A DNA stretch of 61,777 nt from NCBI GenBank assembly GCA_964555705.1, contig CAZKTN010000012.1:1-61777 (forward strand), in the 5' to 3' direction. The position numbers were made by a program, and so were the translations under genes. The notes beneath the pieces were generated by a model that ran no database searches, was not told the origin of the DNA, and was given only the letters and a program-made list of their open reading frames with translations. Positions 37,387-45,971 of this stretch are shown one piece after another; position 1 is the stretch's first letter; the number at the start of each line of letters is the position of its first letter. Origin of the DNA: ZLKRG44 sp964555705. Lineage in GTDB: Bacteria > Planctomycetota > Phycisphaerae > Phycisphaerales > SM1A02.

Positions 37387-40302
37387 ATGACCATGAAGAA
37401 CTCGTTGGCACTCACGGCCGCGCTGGTCCTCCTTCCATTCGCAGCGGCACTTGCGGCTGTCGACCCGCAGCAGGCACCCGATCGTGCCGAGGGCGCTCGC
37501 GCTGAAGGCCTTGTCCCGGCATCGGCCGCGGTCGATGGACCCCTGACGCGTCCCTCGGACAGGCTGCCCCAGCCCTCCGACGAGATCCGCACCGCGCGCG
37601 AGCGGTTCACGCAGCGCGTCCCTGGCGCCATGGTCTCGGAGAGGGCCGGGCGCATCACGAGGGTCTTCGGCGTGCCGCTGTCCACCGGCCGCAACGCCAC
37701 CGACAGCGCTGCGCGCTTCGTGCAGGAGCACGTGCGCATGCTCGGCGCGCGCATCGACGAGATCTCGTCGATCGGCCCCTTCCCCGACGCGCGGCACGTG
37801 CAGCCCGCAGGATGGGATCCGGCGCTCGGGTCGTTCCGCTTCACCATCGTCGGGTTCACGCAGCAGGTGCGTGGCATCCCCGTGTTCCAGACGGCGCTCA
37901 AGGCGCTCGTCCGCAATGAGGCGGGATGGCCGGTCTCGCTCGTCTCGAGCGACCTCCGCGACCTTGGCGACTTCCCCGACCGTCTCGCGCAGGCCAAGGT
38001 GCAGATGCCGCCCGAGTCGACCTACGCCGCCGCAGTGCTCGGCGGCGATGCGGGCAAGTTCCGTCCTCAGGATGCGTCCCTTGTGATCTTCGCCGGCGCG
38101 AACGAGGTCCCCCACGAGCCGACCCTTGCGGTGCGCTTCGTGGTCGAGCGCGGAGCCCCGGGCGATGCGGCCTACTCGAAGATGCTCCATGTCGTGGATG
38201 CCGCAGATGGCACTCCGCTCTTCCAGGAGAGCCTGGTGTGCCACCTCGGCGGCCACATCGGATGCGAGGTGCGCGGCAACGCCACCGAGGGATACGTCGC
38301 TGATCCCTGCGCGCCGGAAGTGTCGCAGCCCATGCCCTACAACCGCGTCGAGTGGTCGGGCGCCGCCACGGGCAGCGCATTTGCCGACGAGGGCGGGCTG
38401 CTCACGATTCCCTACTCGGGCACGGAAAGCCTCACGGTCACGTCACGCCTCGGCGGCCGCTACTTCACCGTCAACGACTCCGGCGGCACGACGGTGTCCA
38501 CGCTGACGATTGGCCTCGCGCCAGGCGCCACGCAGGTCTTCACGCACAACCTCGCGAACGCCACCGAGCAGCTCCGCGCGCAGGTCAACGCGTACCTGCA
38601 CGCCAACATCGCGCGCGACCTCGTGATCCGCTTCAACCCCGAGTACCCGGTGATCACCACGCAGGAGGGCGCGACCGCCTTCCCGATCAACGTCAACATC
38701 GCCAACAGCTGCAACGCGTTCTACAACGGGAGCTCGATCAACTTCTACCGCTCGGGCGGCTCGTGCAACAACACCGCGTTCGGCACTGTCGTGCACCACG
38801 AGTACGGGCACCATCTGGTGGCGACGGCCGGCAGCGGCCAGGGCGAGTACGGCGAGGGCTTCAGCGACGTCGTCGGAGTGCTCGTCACCGACAACCCGCG
38901 GCTCGCCGACGGCTTCTCCACGTGCGGCGCGGGAATCCGCCGCGCAGACAACGACTGCCAGTACCTGCCATCCGGCTGCTCCTCCTGCGGCAGCGCGATC
39001 CACTCGTGCGGGCAGCTCATCTCCGGATGCGTGTGGGACACGAGGCTCCTGCTCGAGAAGGCGTACCCGGGCCAGGGACTCGACATCATCCGCGGCCTTG
39101 CGCTTGATTCAGTGCTCCTCCACACGGGCACCGCGATCAACCCCGACATCACCATCGACTTCATGGTGCTCGACGACGACAACGGCGTGCTCGGCGACGG
39201 CACTCCCCACTACGAGCAGATCCAGGCGGGATTCTCCGCTCACGGCATGCCTGGCCCGCCGCTTGCGCCGATCGCGATCGACTTCCCCTTCGGCACGCCC
39301 CAGTTCGCGCAGCCCAACGGCACCACGCGCGTGCGCGCGCGCGTGCGCGGCGTGATGTCGACGCTCGTGCCGGGCACCGCGATGCTCCGCTGGCGCGAGG
39401 AGGGATCCTCGACCCTCTCCGACATCGCCATGAGCTCGACGGGAGGCGACATCTTCGAGGCGAGCCTGCCGGCGACCGCATGCGGCACGAACCTCGTCTG
39501 GTACGTGCAGGCCCAGGCCTCCACCGGCGAGACGATCACGGCCCCGGAGGGCGCGCCCGCCACGCTCAACCGCTCGCAGTCGGCCTTCGGCATCGACTCG
39601 ATCTTCAATGACGACTTCGAGCAGGACCGAGGATGGACTGTCGGCTCGCCGAGCGACAACGCAACGGCCGGCATCTGGGTGCGTGCGGATCCAAACGGCA
39701 CCGCGGCGCAGCCCGAGAACGACGCATCGCCGGATGGCACGCAGTGCTTCTTCACCGGGCAGGGACCTGTGGGTGGCGCAATCGGCGTCGCTGACATCGA
39801 TGGCGGCACCACCACACTCACGAGCCCGGCGATCGACGCAAGCGGCAGCGGTCCCGCCTACCTCCGCTACTCGCGCTGGTACTCCAACGACCGTGGCGCA
39901 GCGCCAAACGCCGACTCGATGCCGGTCGAGGTCTCCAACGACAACGGTGCCACATGGACCCTGCTCGAGCTTGTCACCGAGAACGCCAACGCGTGGGTCG
40001 TGAAGACGTGGAGGCTCAACGACGTGTTCCCGACGCTTGGCACGCAGTTCCGGCTGCGATTCCTGGCGCGGGACCTCGGCGCCGGCTCGCTCGTGGAGGC
40101 AGGCGTGGACGAAGTCGAGGTGTTCAGGCTCCGGTGCGAGCCCTCCGTGGTGGGCGACCTCGACGGTGACGGCCTGGTGACCGGATTCGACCTCTCGATC
40201 CTGCTGTCCTCGTGGGAGACCGCCGCTGCTGACCTCAATGGCGACGGCACCACCAACGGCATCGACCTCGCGATCCTGCTGAACGCCTGGACGGGCGCCT
40301 GA
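37387..40302 (+). CDS. Secreted zinc metallopeptidase with dockerin-like C-terminus
   Basis: A signal peptide ('MKNSLALTAALVLLPFAAAL') is followed by a propeptide of about 250 residues with an FTP-like 'FRFTIVGFTQQVRGIPVFQ'. The catalytic motif is 'HHEYGHHLV' (HEYGH at 471-475) with a third ligand Glu490 in 'GEGFSDVVGV', as in gluzincins such as thermolysin- and fungalysin-like enzymes. A later beta-rich domain ('PAYLRYSRWYSND', 'VEVSNDNGATWTLLE') resembles immune-inhibitor-A type modules. The last 50 residues are two dockerin-like calcium loops ('GDLDGDGLVTGFDLSILLSS', 'DLNGDGTTNGIDLAILLNAW'), a sorting or anchoring tail common in Phycisphaerae. Length 971 aa. Confidence 0.85.
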   Translation: MTMKNSLALTAALVLLPFAAALAAVDPQQAPDRAEGARAEGLVPASAAVDGPLTRPSDRLPQPSDEIRTARERFTQRVPGAMVSERAGRITRVFGVPLSTGRNATDSAARFVQEHVRMLGARIDEISSIGPFPDARHVQPAGWDPALGSFRFTIVGFTQQVRGIPVFQTALKALVRNEAGWPVSLVSSDLRDLGDFPDRLAQAKVQMPPESTYAAAVLGGDAGKFRPQDASLVIFAGANEVPHEPTLAVRFVVERGAPGDAAYSKMLHVVDAADGTPLFQESLVCHLGGHIGCEVRGNATEGYVADPCAPEVSQPMPYNRVEWSGAATGSAFADEGGLLTIPYSGTESLTVTSRLGGRYFTVNDSGGTTVSTLTIGLAPGATQVFTHNLANATEQLRAQVNAYLHANIARDLVIRFNPEYPVITTQEGATAFPINVNIANSCNAFYNGSSINFYRSGGSCNNTAFGTVVHHEYGHHLVATAGSGQGEYGEGFSDVVGVLVTDNPRLADGFSTCGAGIRRADNDCQYLPSGCSSCGSAIHSCGQLISGCVWDTRLLLEKAYPGQGLDIIRGLALDSVLLHTGTAINPDITIDFMVLDDDNGVLGDGTPHYEQIQAGFSAHGMPGPPLAPIAIDFPFGTPQFAQPNGTTRVRARVRGVMSTLVPGTAMLRWREEGSSTLSDIAMSSTGGDIFEASLPATACGTNLVWYVQAQASTGETITAPEGAPATLNRSQSAFGIDSIFNDDFEQDRGWTVGSPSDNATAGIWVRADPNGTAAQPENDASPDGTQCFFTGQGPVGGAIGVADIDGGTTTLTSPAIDASGSGPAYLRYSRWYSNDRGAAPNADSMPVEVSNDNGATWTLLELVTENANAWVVKTWRLNDVFPTLGTQFRLRFLARDLGAGSLVEAGVDEVEVFRLRCEPSVVGDLDGDGLVTGFDLSILLSSWETAAADLNGDGTTNGIDLAILLNAWTGA

Positions 40303-40306
40303 GCGC

Positions 40307-40777
40307 TCAGCGCCTGCGGCCCATCTCGCGGTCGATGTCGCGGCGCATCTCGCGGTCGGCGATCGCCTGCCGCTTGTCGCCCTTCTTGCGGCCCTTGCCC
40401 ACGCCGAGCAGCACCTTCGCGCGTCCCTTCGTGAAGTAGACCTTCAGCGGCACGAGCGCGACGCCCTTGGCCTTCACCTCGGTGGCCAGCCGCACGATCT
40501 CGCGCCGGTGCGCGAGAAGCTTGCGGACTCGGCGCGGCTCATGCTGACGGTCACGGCCCGCGGGCGGGTACTCGTCGATGTGGACGCCGTGGAGCTCGAG
40601 CGAGGGTGGCTCGGCCCGCGCCATGATGAACCCCTCAGCGAGGCTCATCTTGCCGTCGCGGATCGACTTGACCTCGGTGCCCAGCAGCTCGATCCCGCAC
40701 TCGAGGGTGTCCTCGATCGCGTAGTCGTGCCGGGCCTTGCGGTTCTCGATCTCGGGGGCTCTGGCGGGCTCCTTCAC
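40307..40777 (-). CDS. smpB: SsrA-binding protein SmpB
   Basis: SmpB delivers tmRNA to stalled ribosomes. The core is complete: 'ENRKARHDYAIEDTLECGIE', 'LLGTEVKSIRDGKMSLAEGF', 'DRQHEPRRVRKLLAHRREI' and 'VPLKVYFTKGRAKVLLGVGK' followed by the Lys/Arg-rich tail. Its stop lies five bases from the convergent metallopeptidase stop. It diverges from tRNA-Leu. The ssrA gene is not in the window. Confidence 0.96.
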   Translation of the reverse strand: MKEPARAPEIENRKARHDYAIEDTLECGIELLGTEVKSIRDGKMSLAEGFIMARAEPPSLELHGVHIDEYPPAGRDRQHEPRRVRKLLAHRREIVRLATEVKAKGVALVPLKVYFTKGRAKVLLGVGKGRKKGDKRQAIADREMRRDIDREMGRRR

Positions 40778-40804
40778 GGCCCGATGCTAGGGACCGCCGC
40801 CCGC

Positions 40805-40810
40805 TATACT
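40805..40810 (+). promoter_or_regulatory. Candidate -10 box for tRNA-Leu
   Basis: TATACT lies 19 bases before the tRNA, a good position for a start just ahead of the 5' leader. No convincing -35 box is seen at the expected distance. Confidence 0.4.
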
Positions 40811-40829
40811 CTTCGGTCCGCTTCCGAAA

Positions 40830-40911
40830 GCCCAGGTGGCGGAATTGGCAGACGCGCCAGCTTGAGGTGCTGGTGGGGCAACCCTTGGAGGTTCGAGTCC
40901 TCTCCTGGGCA
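40830..40911 (+). tRNA. tRNA-Leu (anticodon GAG)
   Basis: GCCCAGG (40830-40836) pairs with CCTGGGC (40904-40910), with discriminator A at 40911. The anticodon arm CCAGC-TTGAGGT-GCTGG gives anticodon GAG, reading CUC/CUU. The long variable arm around GGGGCAACCCTT and the T loop GTTCGAGTC fit a class II leucine tRNA. CCA is not encoded. Confidence 0.95.
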
Positions 40912-40913
40912 TT

Positions 40914-40948
40914 CGACGCCGCGGCAACCCCGCGGCGTCGCTTTTTTT
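40914..40948 (+). terminator. Rho-independent terminator after tRNA-Leu
   Basis: An 11-bp perfect stem, CGACGCCGCGG with CCGCGGCGTCG, surrounds a CAACC loop and is followed by CTTTTTTT. Confidence 0.95.
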
Positions 40949-40986
40949 GGTGATTGCGCCAGCGCCCCGTGCGCGGGCCAGGGCCC

Positions 40987-41679
40987 TCACACGCCCCGCG
41001 TGCTGGGTTCCCAGATGAACTTGTGCAGCTGAAGGTTCATGCGCGCAGGCAGCCGGTCCGCCAGCATCCACTCCGCCAGCGTCCGGGGCGCGAGTGCGCG
41101 CGCGCCGAGGATCTCGAGGCCCTTCGCCTGCTCGAAGACAGGCGACAGCAGCACCGCGCGGCATCGCTCCGCAAGCCGGTGGGCCGCGATGGTGGCCTTC
41201 GCGAAGTCGTAGTCGGCGCGGTCGGTGACCACGAACTTCACCTCGTCATGCGGGCGAATCCGCTCAAGGTTGGATGCAAGGTTGCGCGCGTGCTCGCCGG
41301 AGCCCGGCGTCTTCACGTCGAGGATGACATGCGCGCGCGGGTCGAGGACTGACGTATCCATCGCGCCGGAGGTCTCGATGAGCACCGTGTGGCCAAGATC
41401 AAGCAGCCGCTGCACAAGCGCCGGGCATGCGCGCTGCGCGAGCGGCTCTCCGCCGGTCACCTCGACGATCGGGCACCCGATCGCGTGCACCTCATGCACC
41501 ACGTCCTCGAGCGGCCTCGACGTGCCCTCGCGGAACGCGTACTCGGTGTCGCAGTACGTGCACCGCAGCGGGCATCCCGTGAGGCGCACGAAGACGCACG
41601 GGCATCCAGCCCATGTGGACTCCCCCTGGATCGAGTGGAAGATCTCGCTGATGCGCAGCGACTCGCTCACCGCACCCAT
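40987..41679 (-). CDS. queE: 7-carboxy-7-deazaguanine synthase (radical SAM)
   Basis: QueE converts 6-carboxytetrahydropterin to 7-carboxy-7-deazaguanine in the queuosine/preQ0 pathway. 'SEIFHSIQGESTWAGCPCVF' is the QueE start, 'VRLTGCPLRCTYCDTEYAF' holds the Cx3Cx2C iron-sulfur site, and 'VEVTGGEPLAQ' is the SAM-binding GGE motif. The ATG at 41679 fits the family; further upstream codons are Arg-rich and unrelated. No other queuosine genes are adjacent. Confidence 0.93.
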   Translation of the reverse strand: MGAVSESLRISEIFHSIQGESTWAGCPCVFVRLTGCPLRCTYCDTEYAFREGTSRPLEDVVHEVHAIGCPIVEVTGGEPLAQRACPALVQRLLDLGHTVLIETSGAMDTSVLDPRAHVILDVKTPGSGEHARNLASNLERIRPHDEVKFVVTDRADYDFAKATIAAHRLAERCRAVLLSPVFEQAKGLEILGARALAPRTLAEWMLADRLPARMNLQLHKFIWEPSTRGV

Positions 41680-41704
41680 GCCCCGTTGTTCCGAAGTGGC
41701 GCGA

Positions 41705-42532
41705 TCACCACACCCATCCCTCGACAAGCGCCTCGCGCGGCACCGCGCACGCGCATGGGTCGGTGGCGAGGATGAGCGCATCGACCATGTCGCCCTCGGT
41801 GTCCTCCGCAGCCTGGCGCTGGACCGCTGCAGACGTGCGCACACCCGCACCGCGCAGCCTCCGCAGGATCTCCTCGCGCACGCGCTGCGGCGGCTCGCCC
41901 TTGCCCTTGTACGCGCGTGACGGCCATCCGCGCCGCTGCAGCACGCTCGCCGGGCAACCCTCGCCGACCGACACCGTCGCTCCGCGCACCGGCATCATCG
42001 GCTCGATCGACACGGTGCCCTCGCGCGCCAGAGGCAGCAGCACCTCGCACACGAGCGTCCACGTCTGCTTGAAGACACGCAGGTTCATCGGCGCCATCGG
42101 CGTGCGGGCGTCGCTGTCGGCCATTCGTCGCGGCTCCGTGCGATCAGCGCTCCGCAGCGCCGCACGCCACGGGCGCGCACCCCCAAACGACTCCATCCAC
42201 TCCGCCACCGTGCGCCAGTCGCCGCCAAGCCCGTGGGAAGCGAGCGTCGACATCGGCAGCCCCACGGGCGCGTCGATGCGCCAGAAGTGGAGCGACCCGT
42301 CGGCGGCGCTCGCTCGGATGCGCTCAAGCAGGCCGCGCCGGTCCATGCGCTCGACTGTCGTCTCGGGCGCCTCGGAGCGTGGGCCACCGTCGCGTCCGCG
42401 GGCACCCGCGCGAGGCGCCGAGCTCGGCTGCATCGGCGCGCCGCGCGTGCCGCGCGTCACACGCGTCGCCACGCGGATCTTGTGGCTGCCGCCGGAGTCG
42501 GCGCCGGAGAAGTCGACTCCGTGGAGGATCAT
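41705..42532 (-). CDS. DUF429-like RNase H-fold protein
   Basis: The start at ATG 42532 gives 'MILHGVDFSGADSGGSHKIR', where the first Asp in a G-x-D-x-S-G motif is typical of DUF429 RNase H-like proteins. 'LHFWRIDAPVGLP' has the second acidic strand and 'TEGDMVDALILATDPCA' the C-terminal one. A longer start at 42601 would overlap the upstream zinc-ribbon gene. An internal Arg/Gly/Pro loop (about 35-65) is probably disordered. Predicted nuclease or nucleotide-binding fold, function unknown. It lies 25 bases before queE. Confidence 0.6.
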   Translation of the reverse strand: MILHGVDFSGADSGGSHKIRVATRVTRGTRGAPMQPSSAPRAGARGRDGGPRSEAPETTVERMDRRGLLERIRASAADGSLHFWRIDAPVGLPMSTLASHGLGGDWRTVAEWMESFGGARPWRAALRSADRTEPRRMADSDARTPMAPMNLRVFKQTWTLVCEVLLPLAREGTVSIEPMMPVRGATVSVGEGCPASVLQRRGWPSRAYKGKGEPPQRVREEILRRLRGAGVRTSAAVQRQAAEDTEGDMVDALILATDPCACAVPREALVEGWVW

Positions 42533-42555
42533 GATCGGGTGCAGGATGGCGTCCG

Positions 42556-42789
42556 TCAGTTCCGTCCGCACGCGCTCGACGGCTTGCCGCAGGGGCAGCA
42601 CGACCCGAGGTGCACATGCGACGAGCCGGTGCCCGACTCGCTCCCGGCAACGCCAAAGCAGCTCAACTTCCGGATGAAGCGGCGACCCTTGCCGGCAGGG
42701 TCCTCCACCGGCGCGTCCGCGTCCCTCATGGAGCGGAGCAGCGTGATGACCTCGCCATCATCCTCGCAGATGTACTCGTACTGGGGCAT
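42556..42789 (-). CDS. FmdB-like zinc-ribbon protein with altered knuckle
   Basis: The N-terminus 'MPQYEYICEDDGEVITLLRS' follows the FmdB family pattern, but the expected Cys-x-x-Cys is Cys-x-x-Asp. A Cys-rich tail, 'HLGSCCPCGKPSSACGRN', supplies five more Cys and a His and may form the actual metal site. The protein has 77 residues. It lies nine bases after the pseudouridine synthase gene on the same strand and 23 before the DUF429-like gene. Role unknown; FmdB proteins are putative regulators. Confidence 0.7.
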   Translation of the reverse strand: MPQYEYICEDDGEVITLLRSMRDADAPVEDPAGKGRRFIRKLSCFGVAGSESGTGSSHVHLGSCCPCGKPSSACGRN

Positions 42790-42798
42790 GGCGCAAGT

Positions 42799-43677
42799 CT
42801 ATGCCTTCGAGCGGCGCGGACGCGCACCGCCGCTGCCGCCCTGGCCTGTGCGTGCGGCACGCTTTCGAAGCGTTGCGGCATCGACAAACGCCGCGGCGCG
42901 AAGCGCCGCGAGCTCGTCCGACGTGAGGTCACGCCACGCGCCCACCGCAAGCCTGCGCAGCTGCAGCGGTCCCATGCGCACGCGCTTGAGCTTGCGCACA
43001 GGGTGCCCGAGCCGCAGCATCATGCGCCGGATCTGCCGGTTGCGGCCCTCGCGAAGCTCCATCAGCAGGAGCGTGCGCTCGCGGTCTCGCTTGATGATGC
43101 GAAGGCTGGATGCGCTTGCCTGCTGGCCGGGCTCGTCCCGGTCCGGCAGGAAGATGCCGCGCTCGAGCCGGCGCACCTCCTCGGGGCTCACCTCGCCGCG
43201 CACCGTCACCTCGTATCCCTTGTGCACCTCGTACCGCGGATGCGTGAGTCGGTTCGCGAGCTCGCCGTCATTGGTGAGCAGCAGGAGCCCGCTCGAGTCC
43301 ATGTCGAGCCGGCCTACCGGGTACAGCCTCTCGCCCGTGGGGTGCTCGATGAGGTCCGCCGCACGCGGCCTTCCCTCAGGATCGCTGCTTGTGCACACGT
43401 ACCCGCGTGGCTTGTGCAGCAGCACGTACACATAGCGGCGCTTCGTCTCCGCGCGCGTGCGCAACGGCTTTCCGCCGACGCTGATCTTGTCCTTTGCGGG
43501 ATCGACCCACGCGGGCAGCGAGTCGACGACAGTGCCGTTGACGCTCACTGCGCCAGACTCGATGAGCTCCTCGCACGTGCGGCGGGCCGCAACGCCGGCG
43601 TCAGCGAGCACCTTCTGGAGGCGCACGCCGCGCGACGCGTCGGTGAAGGGATGCGTGGATGAGTTGCGTCGCCGCAT
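42799..43677 (-). CDS. rluB: Pseudouridine synthase, RsuA/RluB/E/F family
   Basis: An S4 RNA-binding domain ('VRLQKVLADAGVAARRTCEE') is followed by the catalytic domain. 'PVGRLDMDSSGLLLLTNDGE' holds the catalytic Asp and 'LREGRNRQIRRMMLRLGHPV' the conserved RNA-contact block. RluB modifies 23S rRNA and RsuA 16S rRNA; the sequence and 292-aa length favour the RluB side, without certainty. A basic Gly/Arg tail ends the protein. Confidence 0.88.
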   Translation of the reverse strand: MRRRNSSTHPFTDASRGVRLQKVLADAGVAARRTCEELIESGAVSVNGTVVDSLPAWVDPAKDKISVGGKPLRTRAETKRRYVYVLLHKPRGYVCTSSDPEGRPRAADLIEHPTGERLYPVGRLDMDSSGLLLLTNDGELANRLTHPRYEVHKGYEVTVRGEVSPEEVRRLERGIFLPDRDEPGQQASASSLRIIKRDRERTLLLMELREGRNRQIRRMMLRLGHPVRKLKRVRMGPLQLRRLAVGAWRDLTSDELAALRAAAFVDAATLRKRAARTGQGGSGGARPRRSKA

Positions 43678-43710
43678 GCCGCGAGCGTAGCGCGTCTAGA
43701 CTCGCCGACG

Positions 43711-45912
43711 ATGCGTCGGTCTGGACTCCTTGCGCTGGCTCTCTTCGCGGGCGTTGCATCCGCCGTCCCGCAGGGCGGCAGGACTGACGCCAACGAAGAC
43801 CCGCCGCCCCCGCCGCTGCCGGAGCTGATGCAGGCTCCCGACTGGGCCGGAAAGCTTGCCGCCCTCGCCCGCACCCGCGTGGGTGACGCGTTCGCCGAGG
43901 CTCGCATGCAGGCAGACTGCGATGCGACCTTCCGCGCGATCGCAGCAGGACTCGATAGCCGCCCGCACCTCGATGCCCCCTGGTCCGTGAGGGCCGCGCT
44001 CCGCGACCCGTGGCGTGCGCTGCCTGTGGCGGCCACACTGACGGGACCTCTCGCCTACCGCAAGGCACTGGAGCGCCAGCCCTACGCGGTGGCCGCGCGC
44101 GGCACCGCGATGGCCTTCAACGTGCGCGAGCCGGTGATGCCGCGCACTGAGGATGCAGGCGCCGACAGCGGCAACTCCGCCACGACCCCGGGCGCGGCGG
44201 CAGGCGATGCGGCCCCGCCGCCTGATCCCCTCGCGCCCCGCCACGGCGCGATTCCGGTGCCGCACGCGCAAGGTGCAGTGTTCGCGATGAGGTTCCTTCT
44301 CGAGGAGTCGGGGCTCCACATGCAGCGCGCGATCGAGCCTGTGCTCGCATCTGCAGGCATGGAGCGCGATGCGCTCGCCGCGATCCTTGCGGAGGCGCCT
44401 CCCATGGTGTCTCGCATCAAGTGGATGACCAAGGGCGAGCCCGACGCGGCCGCCGCACGCATCGTCGACGCGATGCGTGCCGCCACCCGCATCGATGCCG
44501 ACGCGCTTGCGCACGCGGTCGCGCACTTCGACGCGGACCTCTACATCACCGCCGACTGGACGCAGTCCGAGCTCGAGCCGCTCCCTGATGCCCTTGCTGG
44601 CGCGGTGACCGGCGCAATCCTCACCGCGGAGATGGTGCCTGACCTGGGATGGGTCGTCATCGGAAGCCTCGACGACAACACCTACGACATGTCGCGCATC
44701 GCCGCAGTGCTCGACCCTGGCGGCAACGACGAGTACCGCTGGACCGCCGTGCGCGCCGGCATGCAGGCAATCATCGACCTCGGGGGCGACGACCGCTACT
44801 GGGGCGCCGGCCTGCAGGGACCTGCTGCTGGCATCCTCGGGATGTCGGTCATCGACGACCACGCGGGCAACGACCGCTACGACGCGCCCTGGCTCGGCGC
44901 TGGCGCCGCGCTCGCTGGCGCAGGAATCCTCATCGACCGCGGAGGCAACGACACCTACCGCATCGAGCGATGGGGATGCGGTGCCGCCATCGGCGGCGCA
45001 GGACTCCTGATCGATGTCGGCGGAAGCGACGACTACGAGGGATCCCTCTTCGTGCAGGGCGTCGGCGGACCGGCCGGGCTCGGTGCCCTTGTCGACGCCG
45101 ATGGCAACGACCGCTACCGCGCTTCGGGCTCCGAGCCGAGCACGTACCTCACCCCCGCCACGTCACTCTCGTTCTCGCAGGGCGTCGGCTTCGGGTTCCG
45201 CACCGCGCTCGCAGGTGGCACAGGCATCATGCTGGACCTCGGCGGCGACGACCGCTACTTCGGCGGCGAGTTCTCGCAGGGAGGCGGCTACTACCTCGGC
45301 ATCGGCATCGCGCGCGACACTGGAGGCCGCGACTTCTGGAGCGGGGACCGCTACGCGCACGGATGGTCCGCGCACCAGGCCGTCGGGCTGCTGATCGAGG
45401 ATTCCGGCGATGACGTGTTCCTCAGCCGCACGGCCGCGTCGCAGGGCGCAGCGTGGGACCAGAGCGTGTCGGTGCTCGTCGATCGCAGCGGCAACGACAC
45501 GTACCGCGCAGACGGTCTCGCGCAGGGTTCCGCCGCGCAGCAGGCGTTCGCCATGATGATCGACTGCGGCGGCGACGACACGCTCGATGCCGCATCGCCC
45601 GTGTGCCAGGGCGGATCAGGGGCCAACGAGTACCACTTCGAGTCGACGGGTGCGCGCAGCGTGTCGGTGCTCATGCTGCTTGACGGCTACCGCGGCGCCG
45701 CGAAGCGCCCCGCAGACCGCACGCGGTGCTCGGCGGGCCGCCTGGTGCCAGGCATCACGATCACTGGCACCGCACCGCGGAGCCTGAGCGATGCGGTCGC
45801 TGCAGCGACATCGCCTGCGGCTGCCGACGCCGAGCCTGCGCCCCCGACAGCGCTCCTGATGGGAATCTCCATCATCGACGCTTCCGGCGGGAATCAGGCC
45901 CCTGCCCGATAG
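43711..45912 (+). CDS. Secreted protein with eleven ~27-residue D-x-G-G-N-D-x-Y repeats
   Basis: A signal peptide ('MRRSGLLALALFAGVASA') precedes a helical domain of about 300 residues. From residue 334 to about 627, eleven motifs occur, such as 'LDPGGNDEYRW', 'IDLGGDDRYWG', 'IDRGGNDTYRI', 'VDADGNDRYRA' and 'VDRSGNDTYRA'. They start near residues 334, 354, 382, 408, 434, 461, 508, 535, 563, 590 and 617, mostly 26-28 apart. Between them lies a hydrophobic stretch often with Gln-Gly. The motif resembles RTX calcium repeats (GGxGxD) but the period is three times longer, suggesting a calcium-binding beta-solenoid. No catalytic motif is seen. It has no named family I can assign. Confidence 0.8.
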   Translation: MRRSGLLALALFAGVASAVPQGGRTDANEDPPPPPLPELMQAPDWAGKLAALARTRVGDAFAEARMQADCDATFRAIAAGLDSRPHLDAPWSVRAALRDPWRALPVAATLTGPLAYRKALERQPYAVAARGTAMAFNVREPVMPRTEDAGADSGNSATTPGAAAGDAAPPPDPLAPRHGAIPVPHAQGAVFAMRFLLEESGLHMQRAIEPVLASAGMERDALAAILAEAPPMVSRIKWMTKGEPDAAAARIVDAMRAATRIDADALAHAVAHFDADLYITADWTQSELEPLPDALAGAVTGAILTAEMVPDLGWVVIGSLDDNTYDMSRIAAVLDPGGNDEYRWTAVRAGMQAIIDLGGDDRYWGAGLQGPAAGILGMSVIDDHAGNDRYDAPWLGAGAALAGAGILIDRGGNDTYRIERWGCGAAIGGAGLLIDVGGSDDYEGSLFVQGVGGPAGLGALVDADGNDRYRASGSEPSTYLTPATSLSFSQGVGFGFRTALAGGTGIMLDLGGDDRYFGGEFSQGGGYYLGIGIARDTGGRDFWSGDRYAHGWSAHQAVGLLIEDSGDDVFLSRTAASQGAAWDQSVSVLVDRSGNDTYRADGLAQGSAAQQAFAMMIDCGGDDTLDAASPVCQGGSGANEYHFESTGARSVSVLMLLDGYRGAAKRPADRTRCSAGRLVPGITITGTAPRSLSDAVAAATSPAAADAEPAPPTALLMGISIIDASGGNQAPAR

Positions 45913-45971
45913 CATCCGCCCGCTTGAGCACCGGTCACGCAAAGTCCCGCGCAGGCGAGCACCACGCGGTG

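Noticed and set aside
40777..40950. smpB/tRNA-Leu locus as an integration site
   Set aside because: Such loci often host islands, but there is no integrase, no repeated tRNA 3' end and the tRNA is followed at once by its terminator and queE.
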